A stretch of DNA of 64,000 bases from Ricordea florida. Lineage: Eukaryota; Cnidaria; Anthozoa; Corallimorpharia; Ricordeidae. A program made the position numbers and the translations under genes. The DNA lies in NCBI GenBank assembly GCA_949710005.1, contig OX453277.1, positions 13,368,178 through 13,432,177 on the forward strand, given 5' to 3'. Below the pieces are notes generated by a model that had not been told where the DNA came from, ran no database searches, and saw only the letters and a program-made list of their open reading frames with translations. Below, piece by piece: positions 1-14,000 of this stretch; the first letter of the stretch is position 1, and each line of letters opens with the position of its first letter.

Positions 1-738
1 TATACGGAGAACTTTTACTATTCATATATTTGCATTCTCACGCAACATTCCTTCTAGAGAGTTCTAGAACACACTAATGCGTGATGTAACCGAGTTAAGT
101 AATCCTTCTATAAAAAGTAATAATTGTAATCTTCCGAATGTTCTAGGATTGTCTGTAAATGTATATTAGAAATGATACCACACAGCTCTTGCACTCTAGC
201 ACGTATGTACGCTCGGAAGTAGTCTGGAGTTGTTTGAAGATTGCGTTTGCCGTGAATGGAGAAGCAATCCGGAGGAAAATTGAAGCTGTTTGCCCTCAAG
301 TGGATGTCTCAAACGAGTTTGTCAGTTTAAGTGCCAGTGGTGACGAAAGTTATTTCGTCTTAAGGTTGAGATAACTTGTTAGCATATATTTATGTTAAGT
401 TAAGGGATCGCTCCCTTTGTAGACTACTCGAATTTCAATTGTCAGTTTCAAATAAGTAGTTGAGTTCGTAGCGAAAGTACGTTTGTCACTCTTTTCTGTA
501 CGGACAGAGAACAGGCTTACATATATTTATTTGTCTCGTAACAGTAGAAGTGACGTCATACCTACGGACAACAGTCACATGCAGTAGTCGATTGTAGAAG
601 CGACTTCTCCCATCAAACACTTTCGTCTTTACGAGCCGCTTCGGCTTCGGCAGATAACTCAAACCTCGGCCTTGATAATTCTGGCCATCATGCGTAAACC
701 AAATCGTATAGTTGTTAATTATCAACTCGTTTGATTAA
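1..738. other. Left edge, intron of the MAM gene
   Basis: No exon or recognisable repeat was found here. By gene order it should be intron between the middle exon and the missing last exon of the fourth MAM domain. I looked on the minus strand for a phase-0 acceptor followed by the MAM C-terminal signature (an aspartate-valine-aspartate-asparagine-type tail ending in Cys) and did not see one. Confidence 0.4.
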
Positions 739-745
739 CCCATTT

Positions 746-1727
746 CAGGAGCCCATTACCCGGAGCTTGCAACTCCCATACTAGGTCTGTGAAACAGCGT
801 TTTCACAAGTAAGGTTATTTTTAGATCGTCTCTCCCGCGAATTGGTTTGGGAGAGCCAATCACAAGCTAGTGCATGATTGATTTGTAGCATGATAATCGC
901 CTGTAGCGACAACGAACATAGCCGACATACACAAGTCTTCATCGGAGTGTTCGAACAGCATTTCTGACGATAGTCAAGGTATTTACACAGAGAATAGTAG
1001 CTCCGATGAGATAACTGAGACAGCGGAAACAACATTTTTTCGCGGGAGAAGCCGCTCCAAAAATAACCTTTCTTGTGAAAACGCCGTTGCATGAACCTAT
1101 TCTCGGTTTTCATGTAACGTAATAACATTTCAAAATGGGAAATTGCCAATACTTTTGAATTTTTAGCTTTATCAGATAAAAGACCTTCTGTAAACTCGTC
1201 GATTTACAAATATTTAGCTCGACAGGTTTCTTCGTTTTGTAATAGCGTGCACATGAATTTCAAGCTTTCGCCTTGCGTGACATAAAATGTCTGTCCGGAA
1301 AGGCTGTTTCGTAGGTGAAAAGATGACTTTTCTTGAAAGTTTTTTGCTTTTGGAAGAGCTCTTGCATTTAAGCAGGTGTTACCTTGAGTGTATACAGTCA
1401 CTCGAGTGATAAGGTATCGATTTTATGGCAAAACTCAACAACAGCTGTTTTTAGCACTTTACTGCCGCCATATTTGTGCCCCTTGAAGGGGCACAAACAT
1501 GGCGTCTCCATACAAAGCTGTATCAATTTGGATGAAACATTTATCCGAATATTTCATGCATGAAAAACTACACCGATCTAATTCTTTGCAAGGCTTTTTA
1601 CATGGTAGAAATCTATCATATGCCAGATTCTTGAGTTCGTCTGTTGAGTGTTTTCGATTTTATTTTTTATCACGTGCCATGTGAAAACCACCAATAGCAG
1701 TTGCACGCTCCGGGTAATGGGCTCCTG
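746..1727. mobile_element. 982-bp inverted-repeat DNA transposon, non-autonomous
   Basis: The ends are inverted copies starting CAGGAGCCCATTACCCGGAG. The element is bounded by the 7-bp direct repeat CCCATTT (739-745 and 1728-1734). It belongs to the same family as the element at 7423-9397, which has the same terminal motif and also a 7-bp duplication. A second, inner inverted repeat (about 785-830 against 1040-1095, sharing GGTTATTTTT and CTCCCGCG) suggests a nested or fold-back structure. A 122-codon minus-strand frame (781-1149) lies inside but resembles no protein I know. It sits 89 bp from the nearest MAM exon. Confidence 0.8.
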
Positions 1728-1816
1728 CCCATTTGTGGTTTTCCTGAAATCCCCACCGACAAAGGACCAGTTTCTTTAGAAACTACAGCTCCTATGGGCA
1801 GTCTAATGTTTCGTAC

Positions 1817-2064
1817 CTGGAATACTCTACCAAAGAGATTAAGCTGTGTTTCTTTCCATTTTGGGCCTTGGTTCCCTGTCCTGGACCACACCATTCTCGG
1901 CCTTCTTCCTCTCTTGTCCACTTGACTGATTCTCAGAGAGCCAATCCCAGTCCCCCACATGTGATACTGAAACTGCATGCATTGGGTACCATACATGTAT
2001 CCACTAATTAACCGTGTTCTCTGGTCCATAGTCTGCAAGGAGGCTTCCAAATAGATGTATCCAC
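1817..2064 (-). CDS. MAM gene exon 12: MAM4 middle third
   Basis: 248 nt, phase 1 in (TTCCTAG), phase 0 out (CAG|GTACGA). It encodes [20 protein letters not shown], the core [18 protein letters not shown] and a [12 protein letters not shown] segment. The closing third of MAM4 is not in the window. Confidence 0.85.
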
Positions 2065-5000
2065 CTAGGAAGACTCATTAGAAAGCCGGTTAGTGAAAAT
2101 TTAGGGTTAAACAGTAAATAACTGGTTTACCATTTACGTGTATTTAATCCGACAAAATTAATATAAGGCTTATCCAGGGTTAAACAGCAGCAGATTACAT
2201 CTAATTCAGGATTTAATAATTACTACATCTTGGCACGTAACCCTGGATTAGCAGGAATTTAGGGTCAGACATTACCTCACCGAGCTCCTTTACTGTTCCA
2301 CCCCGGATCATCGCAAAACTAGGGTTTAACAAAAAACGAACCCTTGCCACGCAACTTTGGATTACATTCACGGTTTATTAGTTATTACATCTAGGCGCCA
2401 AAGAAGCCCTTTATTTTGCAAGTAATAACTTTTGAAAGCAGCATTTTACCTTCAGATGAGCCGGGATAAATTTCTTATAGCATTCAAGTAGTTTTAATTT
2501 CCAGTCCAAGATGTCTACCAAAACACATTGTTATTTGATTTATTCACATACCATCACCATCAGCATCTGTGCTCGGTCCCGTCAACCGAGTCAGTGTCGA
2601 ACCATTATTGATCAGCCAGTCAAAGTCATCTGTATTATCGTTTTTCCAAGAACAGAAATGGCCGGCAAAAGAACAGTCATCTAAGAAAGAAATACGAGCC
2701 GTATTAAATGAAACTTGGCTATACCAAAGACGAGAAACTGGGATAATCAATCAAGTTCATAAGTAATGGTAATAGGACTGAGTGGCGTCCAATTCGGCCT
2801 GTAGTCATACGAGTGATTAACAAGTATGATTGCAGACCGAATTAAAGGACACGAAGTCTTATTACCAATTAATCATAACTTTAACAAAATTTGTGATATG
2901 TAAACTTCTTTTTTTAAGTCAAAACACATGAAATTCCAAGATTTTTTTTTGCTAGCAGTAAAAAAAAAGCCATTTAAGCGCTCGCGTGATGGCGCGTACT
3001 GTCCAATTACTCAGGCACGACGCGTACTGTCCTATTTAACTGTCCTATCACGGCTGAAATCAGGGCATTTGATAGCCAATCAGATTTGAGAATTTTGTTA
3101 TAGTTATGATAAAGGAAGTTATTCCAGCGTGAGATAAAAAAGGGTGGTAAGGGTATAGCGAAGACGACAAAAGTTAAAAACACTAAACCTGTACGTGGCT
3201 AACTATATAACAAATAAGAGGGCAGTTGAGAGCGAGAGACGGAGGCAACGGATGGCTTATCAGGCCAAATCGTTCAATCAGTTTATTTATCATTTTAGTA
3301 ACATTCTTTTCTCGTTCCAGGAATGTTTAACTTTTTGAAACTCTTTTTGTTTCATGTTGCCTATTTCACCATCCCTCTTTTCATCACTGCCGCATCAATT
3401 GGTGATTGGGGAAAATGTTCAATACTGGTCTCCTCTTTTGAAAATGGCAAAAATAGCGGCAAAATGCGCTTGGTAATACAAGTTAAGATGTAAAAAATAA
3501 AAAAAAAACTCTTACGGTATATCTCGTGCAAATCACGTGCAGAATCCCACAAGAAAGGCTCTGCCATTGAAATCTGGCTATTAAAACCGCGAAGAAATGA
3601 GGTTTGGTGTAAGCGAGTTGGGGGTGAGATGTTACATAATTTATTACATCCATTTTGAAATCACAGGTGATCCCTACAATTTGATTGGCCCATAGCAGTG
3701 TGATTTATCCACGAAAAGCACTATCTTAGGCTCTAAATCGCATCATTTTTTTCAGCCAATGAGAATAAACTGAATTGAAATGTAAAAGCGTTTCCGGTTC
3801 CTGTTTTTTTCTGAAAACAGGCCACAAAATCAATAAAACATTGGCAGTTGACTAACAAAAATCCCGTATTAAACCTATTTAATTGAGCGATTTCAAAACT
3901 GGATGAAATAAAATAGTAATCGAACTAAGTGGAATGCAATCTGAAATCATACGCATGATTTCAAATATGATTTCAGACCCAATTGCACTACACTCAGTTC
4001 AATTACCATTATTAATTTATCAAAGGGCTGGGCATGAATTCTTAGAAGGCTTAATAGAAAGAATTGGCCTTAATACAGTTCTTATGGTATATTCGTTTGC
4101 TTTTATCCCAAAAGCAAACGGTTCTCAAAACAAAGCTACTAGCACGAGAAAGACCAAATCCAAGCATCTCTACTCGCTTCAACAATTAAAGAAATCTTCA
4201 GTGAAGTGACTGTTGAACGAAAGCTCTTGTAACAGAAGTATTGATTGATTGTATTGATATTGATCAATTGTATTGATTTTGGTCGACTATTCCTCGACCA
4301 AAATCAATACAATTATTTCAATACAGTTGGTATTGGATTTTATGATTTCTGAAAAAAAAATATCTTTCTTACTCTCAGACTGTACGTCTGCCAAAACAGG
4401 GGATCTTGTTGGAGTTGCCCTCTGTGTGGTTGGGGCAGCGGTAGTGGGTTTAATCGTAGGACAAGCTCCTTTGGTAAACTCGATATTGTCGACTGCAATA
4501 TCACCTCTCCAGACGCCGATCACTGCTTCTATTTCAAGCTGCAAAACATGGTAAACAATCAGAGGACGAACGCGTCTTACTTTCAGCGGTCTCACGTCTA
4601 AATCGATATCTGACATCTGACCTGTTAATTAATGTAGATTCGGATTGTTTAACACAGGTCTGATAACTGGGTAATTTAATGAATGAGGTTATATTGTCAC
4701 TATACAGCTACATCATAAACGCACTCCTCTTTCTCTCCAGACAACCTTTACAAAATATTCGGCGTATTAAGTCTGGGAGAGTATACGAAACTACATGGTA
4801 GACATGCATAGCCCTAAAGAATACTTCCACATTCCCAAGTTTGGTTCGCTGAATGTTTTAAATGGCCACTGGTAAAAGAACAGAGTAATTTAATCCGGCA
4901 TTTTACGGAGAAAACAAGGGCCAGTGAACAGCCTAGACAGCGCTTTACAGGTGAAACGTTAAAAAAATAAATTTTTATCATTGGCTGGAAAAGATGTGAT

Positions 5001-8000
5001 CGGTTATAACAATAATTAATCTTTGATACACAGGGAGACTAGGACAGTAAAGTGGGAACCACAGAGAGAACTACTGTAGGATGATAATTATAATACAGTT
5101 TGTTTTACAAGGGAAATGATCTACAAAGTAAGATGAGAGCTATAAATAAACCACAGAGAGCACTGCTGTAGAATGATAATCATAATACAGTTTGTTTCAC
5201 AAGGGTATCTACAAAGTAAGGTGAGAGCTATAACTGACCCTATTTTGTTTTGAATGTAGTAATGAGGAATAAGTTCAACAGACTCCAATCCCTGCACCCT
5301 TTCTCATTTTCATCGTAGCCCACTAACAAAAACCATCCTTTAACTGCCCACGGTAGGGAAGGTAAGGCGTTCCCTTGTTAGGAAAGAAGCAGAATGAGGC
5401 CGAGCTACGTTGGTGCAAAGGGCAGTTACATAAAATATACAGAATTGTGCCTTGTTGGGTATGTGATGTAAAACGCGCAACTCACCATGTATGAAGATGC
5501 ATTACAAGGAATAGTGATACGCGCTTCGTGCCAAGTGTCTCCTTGGTTTGCGCGTACACGCCAAAGACGAGTCTTCATGATTCCATCGCCAATCAGGTAA
5601 ACGCCGAGAGAGCCCATGTCCACACCGTGCATGTGGTATTTAAAGCGCATGCACTGTAGGCCTTGAAGGATGCCGCTGACAAGAACTGCTTTGGCACCAG
5701 ACTGGCGCGGCTCAGAGGATTCAACGTAGATGTACTGACCTACGGAAAAACCAAAGACACCTGTCATTCGTCGATCAAAGAAAAATGTTTAATTTCTCAT
5801 AACGTAGAATCAATCTTGACAATTACGGCAAGTATCGGTTTAAAACAGTAAGAACTTTAAGTCCTTATTTGGATACTCAAAACATGACGTATGCACTATA
5901 CCTGAGTCATTCTCATTTGATAGCGTCTAGCCCCAATAACAAATTAAGACAAAGCTATATTGATCATTTAGGCCACTCGAATAATAATATAGTATCTGTC
6001 ACTATGGCCCGGTAAGGTTTAGGCTAGCCTCCTACGCACTACCACGCACACTCGTTCCTTAGCTTGGTCTTCGTCACAGGGAGGAACGAGTGACGAAGTC
6101 TAAAGAAAGTCTGCGTAGGAAGGTTATAAGGCTTGCTTGCCCCCAGATGCACAGCCATTATCAAAACTACTTGAAAGCTAAAAATAACTGACATAATCCC
6201 GTTTAAACAAACAGGGGAGCCATTGGGTGGGATGATTCTCGAATTATCACCACTAACCACTGCTATCATTAAAGACATTGCTTTGAAGCTTGGCATATCA
6301 GTAGCGCCCACGCTCCACTGAACCCCCATTGAACCGCGACGATGGCAGATTTTTACCTGATTCTTATTTACACCTTGAAATTAAGCAACACTAATCATTG
6401 CGGGTTTAAAAGGAGTTTCACAGCCTCGCCTAATCACCACTGAAGAAGACAGGAGTGTCGAGACGTCGGGTCGGTGAATTGTACCTTTTTAGGTCACATT
6501 CATTATTTCAAACCAGCGTAGAATCAAACCATGTCTGATTGGCCACCTGGTTGAAATGTGCACTTTTCCTTTAGCTATTAAGATGCGGTTGTTTTAAGGT
6601 CGTCTTAGGATTCATGTCTCCAAAAGTCATCACATTGTGTAAAACACACAACTTCTATATTTTTCTCATTACTTGATCTGGGACCATGAGCTTTGGGGCG
6701 AGTTGCGTTATCGATCGTTGATGTCATGGTTGGTAAAAAGAACCGATGAATTCGCTAAATGTATAAAACGATTTATCGGTCCCTTGGATACACTATGATT
6801 CAAGTTGGATATAAGTCTTGACCCAGATTAGTAATGGTAATAGGACTGAGTGGAGTCTAATTCGGTCTGTAATCATACGAGTGATTAACAAAATCGGACG
6901 ACCGCGTAGCGGGAGTCCGATTTGTTTAATCACGAGTTTGATTGCAAACCGAATTGGACGACACGAAGTCTTATTACCAATTAATCATAACTTTAACAAG
7001 ATTTGTGATGTATAAACTTCTTTTTTTTTAATCAGAACATATGAACTCCATTTTTTTTTTTTGCTAGCAGTGAAAAAAAGCCATTTAAGCGCTCGCGTGA
7101 TGGCGCGTACTGTCCAATTACTCTGGCATGACGCGTACTGTCCTATTTAACTGTCCTATTAAGGCTGAAATCAGGGCAGTTGATAGCCAATCAGATTTGA
7201 GAATTTTGTTATAGTTATGATTATATCCAAAACTGGTTTTACCTTGGCCATTATAGCCCGCGTTTGGTCCAGTATATCTGCTGGGTGTTCCACCCTCTAT
7301 AAGTTTCCAATCAAAATCGTCATTATCATCGTTCCTCCAATCACACAAATCTTCGTCAAATGTACAGTTTCCTAAGCGCAAAACAGTTCGATTGCGTGTT
7401 AGAACTTTTGTTGTAATATGGTCAGGAGCCCATGACCCGGAGCCTCCATCTCCCCTGTGCAGGGGCAACAGCGTATTTACACCTTACGCTATTTTTAGAA
7501 TGACTATTTCCCGCGAAATTGGCTGTTGTTACCTCCAAGTGAGAAATAAAAAATGGCGGACATGCAGGAGGCGATAGTTCTAGCGCACCTCCACCGTTCT
7601 AAAGACCCAAATTTGATGTTGTCCATTCCTGATTTTGCTAGTGAACTACCCATGATACACTGCAGTATTTACTTTGCATTTCTTCGGACATGTACGCAAG
7701 CGGTAAATAGGAAATGGCCGGAGGGTTTGTGTCTGCGAAGGAAACTTGGGTTCCTGTACTGTAGGCGTCTAAATCTTCGATAATGCACAGGCTTTTCGTT
7801 CATTTCCTTTTCCTTCTTGTACGTGCTTACACGACCGAACCGGCTGTATGAGAGATTCGAATTATCTGACGGAAATTTAGTTTCATTTAGTCGTCCGCAG
7901 AGCGCCATTTTGATTCAGCTTGTTTCGGCTCGCGTAGAGGTTCATTTCGTTTTTGTTTCCACTGCTGGTACCGGGTTTGGCTGTATATATGAAGCGTTTT

Positions 8001-11000
8001 GAAGGAGAAAGTTGCGAAAACGAGCAACAATTCTGGATCCTGTACCGCTTTCAGCATTAGCAGTGTTCCAGTGTCTGCCTTAGCTTCGACTCCTGGCGAT
8101 GAAGAACGTCCACTGTCAGTAAAGAGCCTGTTAAAGCAGAAAATCCAGGGGAAACTCAGTACAGAACAGGAATTTGACGCTTCGTTGTGCAGAGAGCGGA
8201 AGCAACTGGAAGAGTGGTGTGGTAACTTGGAAAGGTTAGGATTCGTTTGTGAATTGATTTCCTTGTCCGATCGACACTCGCCATTTCTTCACGAAGAAAA
8301 GAATTCCATCCCTGGTCATCCCTGAATCAGCACTAGTTGTTCACGCATCAAGGGATCATACGTACAGCAGTAAAACGGAACCTTTTCAACCGGTAAGACT
8401 TGTCATTTTTTCCGATGGTTTCTGGCGTTTGCAATGTACTATCTATGGATTTCAGGATGTAACAAAAGGGACACTCTCTTCCCTCGGTTGTGAAGAAATG
8501 ATTTCTCTGGTCTCGAGCTGTGATCGTGTATTACCGTGTACACCAGCTCGTGGATAACACTGAGCAAGGAATGAACGTCCTCGTGGGAAAAGATGTTGTG
8601 TGCCGGCAATCAGCGCTCGAGAATAATCCTTTCTTGGGACTTCTTTCCGGGCTGGAAATTGGCTAAAAGTTTCATCCATGCTACAGAAAAAGCAGCCTTT
8701 CTCTCTTTTAGTACTCTAGTCCTATAGCACTCTTTTGACAATGTCGCGAATTTCCTACAAAATCCAGTAATCAAAAGACTAAAATTATCCCTTTGTGCTT
8801 CGCTTGTCAAGTGTGAGGCGAATTTCCGCCGCTCGTCGAAGGCTATTAATCTAGGTGATTTCAAAAGTCGTTGCCGCAATTCGCTTTCCACTTTCATTGC
8901 TTCTTCATTAGAGAATACCCGTGATGACAGTTCATCCATTTCAGAAAAGCTAAGTCCCTTTGCCACTTTTTTATCGGCAGTTTGGACTTGTATCTTCCCA
9001 CGACTCCCACTGGCGCTCGTCCGACCAGCTAAGGTTTTTCTCTTTCTATCAGATTTCGAACCTTTTCCCGACAGATCCCTGGTTTCTTTGTCACTTCCAT
9101 CGGATTCACTTTCTGAATAGCTTGATTCTAGCGAAGAAAGCTCATCACTGACGCTGGAAAATTCAGATTGACTATCAGAGAAGCACCCACTTTCGCTCGC
9201 CATTTTCGAATGAATGCGTAAATAAAGCTACAGTAAAAGCAACAACGTGATTGGATCAAAGTTGGAGGCGGGATGGAGGTGTGTCAGGCTGCGTAATATT
9301 ATCGCGGTAAAAGTGATTCCAAAAATAGCCCAAGGTGTAAATACGCTGTGTCATAGAGTCAATATGGGAGATGGAGGCTCCGGGTCATGGGCTCCTGATA
9401 TGGTTTATTAAGGATGAAGTCGGAAAAATAACATTCTATAGGAAAAGATGGCGTTGTCATGACAATCAATCCAGCCGTGTCAACCTTACCAACAAGACCA
9501 GCATCGAACGACTCCATTCTGGACTCACAGCAGGTTCCTTTTATAAAGAAAACGTCATCCACAGCAGCGTCAGAGAGATACCTGGGGCCGACCACACCCT
9601 CAAAGACGATCTGCCACAAAACAAAAGTTAAATGAAAAAGAGCAAGATGCAAACTTTCCATGAAATTTCTTTTCTATTAGTTTTTCTTATCCGAATAGAA
9701 GCCAAGGACACCAGAGCAACAATACCTGACCTACCTACCTACCTCATCTCAGACCGTGGAAGCTTTTCAGTAGTAGAGGAATTAACGAAAATCAATATTT
9801 GCTTTTATCTACAATTCTGGACGCTCTTCTAGCGTCGTGGAAACGAATCCTTACGTCAGACTTTGACACTATCGATATATGCAGACAAAATTTGAATTTG
9901 GTTTGCAAATTAATAAGGAATTCATCAGTGTTGGTCAAAAAGCAACAAGGAAGTTATTACTGGAGCTTAGTCGACAAACTACGGATGCAAAGAATAAATA
10001 CGATACTTTGTTCCAAAAACCACATTCTTTGCTGGGATCAAATTTTTCTAATCCCTTTCAAAGTTTTAGTTCTATATTGCAAATTAGTCAAGGTTTTGGG
10101 GAAGTCTGTCATTCTCCACCTAAAGCATCTCGGTATTCCAATCAATCTGCTAAATGAAGTAGACATCATGCTTGGCTATGTTCAGCGGATACCGTTTTGG
10201 GCATTTCGTGACCATGCAATCATTGCCAGCAAACAGACAATCTATTCTAGCCGCCTTAGAAGCATGTTACCTAACTTGCCTCTTTTAATTTCAAAGTTAA
10301 AGTAACTTATTACATGCAATTTTCGCCACACGTTAATTTCGCGATACAAAAAATATCGCGAAATTAAAGTGACGCGAACAATAAGTGTCGCAAACAAAAT
10401 TAAGTGGCTCAAATAATGTCGAATTTTTATTGTTAAGAGTTGTGGTGGTCAATTGACTCAAGAACAATAATTCACATACAAGCGTGGACTGCTTGTGGAC
10501 ATTGTGAGAACCGTTTTCAGTTGTTACTGTTGACATTTGGTCCCGCTGATGCGTTTTTCTTACGTTTGACGTTATTCTTCCCTTCATAAAGACGTTTTAT
10601 TAAAGTCAAGGACATTTTAAATGAGATTGCCAAGGAACTGTAAATTGTGTCTTGCTCAAAAACGCGAAATTAAAGTGATTCAAAATATAAAATTTCCGCA
10701 AAATCGCGAAATGTGAGTATCGCGAAATATGCGCATATCAAAATCGTGAAATAAACTTGTCGCGAAACTTTTATGGAATAAGGAATAGAAGCTCTTGTAA
10801 AAACGATTGCAATCGAGAACAGCAGGCTCCAATTTCATCAAGGTAAATAGAAGCCTTTTGTTACAAGTGACTCCTAATTTTAGTGATAAGGCCAGTCCTT
10901 TGCCTCTACTGTCCTTTATTACAATACCATAAGGTACGTTAACTAGGCGTCAGCAATGTAGCCCTGTAACGATAGTAAATTTGGGGGTAAGATAAGTTAC

Positions 11001-14000
11001 GGTATGTAGGAAATGGTAGTGAAAGTAAGTTGTATAAGTGAATGTAAGTAATTTAAATTATTTTAAGCAATGTAAATGAATGCCAAGTAATGTAAATGAA
11101 AGTAAGTAATGTAAATGAATGTAAGTAGTGTGAGTGAATGTAAGTAATGTAAATGAATGTAAGTAATGTAAATGAATGTAAGTAATGTAAATGAATGTAA
11201 GTATAATGTAAATGAATGTAAATGAATGTCTGAGTAATGAAAAAGAATTTAAGTAATGTAAATGAATGTAAGTATAATGTAAATAAATGTAAATAAATGT
11301 AGGGAATGTAAATAAATGTAATTAATGTAAATGAATGTAAGTAATGTAAATGAATGTAAGTAATGTAAGTGAATGTAAGTAATGTAAATGAATGTAAGTA
11401 ATGTATATGAAGGTTATCGAGTTTCGAGTTCGATATTCTACTATAGAGAAACATAGGCAGAGTTCTAATCGTACGCACAGGCTTTATTCAACTGATCATA
11501 AAATAAGAATCATACAGTATTATAGTAACAAGTATCACATGATTACATTCCAAACTAACAGATCATTCAAGCACAAATAATAGCTATACAAACATGTTAT
11601 AAACCGCAAGTATTTATCAAATAAAAACACTACAAAGGTAAGTAATGTAAATGAAGGTAAGTATTGTAAGCGAATGTAAGTAATGTAAATGAATAATTAT
11701 AACAATAAAATATACCTAATAATTTACAAATTGATCAGAGTTTGGTTCTGTGGTCAAACTAAAAATGGAAAGCTACTGAACAGTACTGTACTGTAGTATT
11801 GTTTGTTTTACTGAACAAAGAAGAGAAATCATACTGTGTGTTCAATTATTCATTTTACCATTTTTCCTCTGTGGATTAAACCATGCGGTACGGCTATAAT
11901 TCTTTAGAAACCTACTAAATAGCACTGTACTGTGGTACCTTAAGCTTCATAATCGGTAGTGTGGTTCTAGCTTTTCCATTTGTAGATCAAACCAAGCTTA
12001 TTTTTTCAGTTCCAATTACATTTGAGGCTTTCCTCAAGTTGTGTGATGAACTATACAGGGTGAACCTCCACAGAATAGTATGTACTGTACTGTCTACGCT
12101 TTGTTTTAGTAATCAGTATGATTGTAAGTATACGGAAGCGTTCGTTGCATCAATTCTTTCTTTATAATCATACTTAAAGACACCAAACAGTTACTGACCA
12201 GGTAGAACGGTCAGAATTCTAAATCACTTTGTTTACCTGATAACAAGCCCCGCCAACATCAACCAAGGCTTCGTGCCAGGCTATTCCCTGGTCACCAGAC
12301 TGGCTCCATATGAGATCATCACTTCCCCTGCCCTCCCGCTTGAACACGTTTAGCGTGCCCATGCCGATACCATACATGTGATAGAAAAATCGCATGCACA
12401 TGCGACCGCACATTCGAGGACCTAACAGATACGCCGTGTGCCCGCTTCTTTGGGGCTCGGACCCTTCTATGTATATATACCCGCCTAGAGAAACGAAAAA
12501 AAGCCAAAAGAAGGAATGATCACGCATTTGGTATAAAGAAATCCCAGAAACGTTACAGAGATACTGTAGTAATGGGGAAGTAAGCCCGCTAAGAAGTTTC
12601 AGTTGGTTAATCTACCTTTTACTGCACTGCACAGAATAGATACAGAAAGGCGTAAGAAGAAGCCAAAATCCCCCTGGAGCTGTTAGGGCTGACCTGCTTT
12701 CAACGGAATATGTAATGCTATTGTAGCTATGTGAGACAAGAAACTTGCACAACTATTGACTCCGACCGCGAGATCGAGTGATCGCCGACAACTACAAAAC
12801 ATGAGTATTTGACACCTTAGCCGGTAAGACTAACCGTTTTGAGAACTCTATCATTATTATTATTATTATTATTATTATGATTATTATTATTATTATTACC
12901 CAAGTGTCAACATGTAATTATTCTTAACAAATACATAATTTTATTGCATCCTTGTTATCATATCTTGTACCTTTATTAATCTTAGTTCATAACAATAATT
13001 CCTATTCAGTCATATAGATTGCCATGTGTTGATCTTCATAATAAACCATTTCTCCTTAACTTACAAAGTGCATTGTCTTTTTCCAATGGCGAGTGTTTTG
13101 GTTATTTAGGGACGGACCATTAGGAAAGTGATGGGGGGGGGGGGAGGGGTGGGGAATTTTCAACTTGCACGAGTTTTTTTTTTCGGCTCACTGCTTGTGC
13201 AGGAATTTTTTTTTCAGGTGAACCCCTCTGCACGAATTTTTTTTACTACGTGTGAAAAAGTTACAATTGGACCTTCTTCTGCATGAATTTTTTTTTACCT
13301 TCTTCTTTGCATGACTTTTTTTTCTTGGCATTTTCCCTTGCATGAATTTTTTTTTTGTTTTTTATCCCCACCCCCCATCACTTTTTTAATGGTCCGTCCC
13401 TTACCATCTATCGCATAGTGAGTGCGAGTGCGTTAACCAATCAGATTGCAGGATTAGTGATACTAATTAACAATTAGACCAGTAGCCCTTGAGGGCGAAG
13501 GGTCTAATTGTTTTAGTATCACCCAATTAACTAATCGGACAGAAAAAGCAATAATAAAATTAGCAAATGCAAGTTGAAGAAAGATTTATTTGGGAATAAA
13601 CCAAAAGAAAGCGCCACGAATTTCGTTACTCGAGGACTATTACTAATAGTCCTCTAGTAGCGTAGCCAATCAGATTGCGGCATTTGCATTAGCCCACTAG
13701 TTGGGTGATACTAATACTAGATATTGTACGTATAGTCTATTACCTTGATTTCCAGTGTGATCCTCTGTAGGACCCGTTAGCGCTGTGCCTGTTTCCCCAC
13801 TGTTCAATTTCCAGTCAAACTGATCGTCCAACGGTAGATTAATCCAATCACAGAATCCACCATCGAAGTTACACGTGCCTTCGCGAGTTATAAAGACAGT
13901 TTACAATTAGACAAAAACTCAATTTAACCCCACTAAAATTAACAGCTACTTGTCAGAATTTCACACGTGCAGTTATCCACAGGTTCGCTAGAACCCGGGG

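Larger units (their letters stand above)
7423..9397. mobile_element. 1975-bp inverted-repeat DNA transposon with 7-bp target duplication
   Basis: The ends are inverted repeats of about 30 bp starting CAGGAGCCCATGACCCGGAG, followed by a shared subterminal AGCGTATTTACACCTT stretch. They are flanked by the direct repeat ATATGGT (7416-7422 and 9398-9404). The 7-bp duplication matches that of its relative at 746-1727. P-type elements give 7-8 bp duplications and Dada elements 6-7 bp, but no transposase is recognisable inside, so I leave the superfamily open. It holds an Ser/Glu-rich minus-strand frame (8610-9203) and plus-strand frames at 7553-7783 and 7999-8325. Confidence 0.85.

Noticed and set aside
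11053..11478. 141-codon Tyr/His/Leu-rich minus-strand ORF
   Set aside because: It is the translation of the 19-bp satellite and exists only because the unit has no stop codon in that frame.
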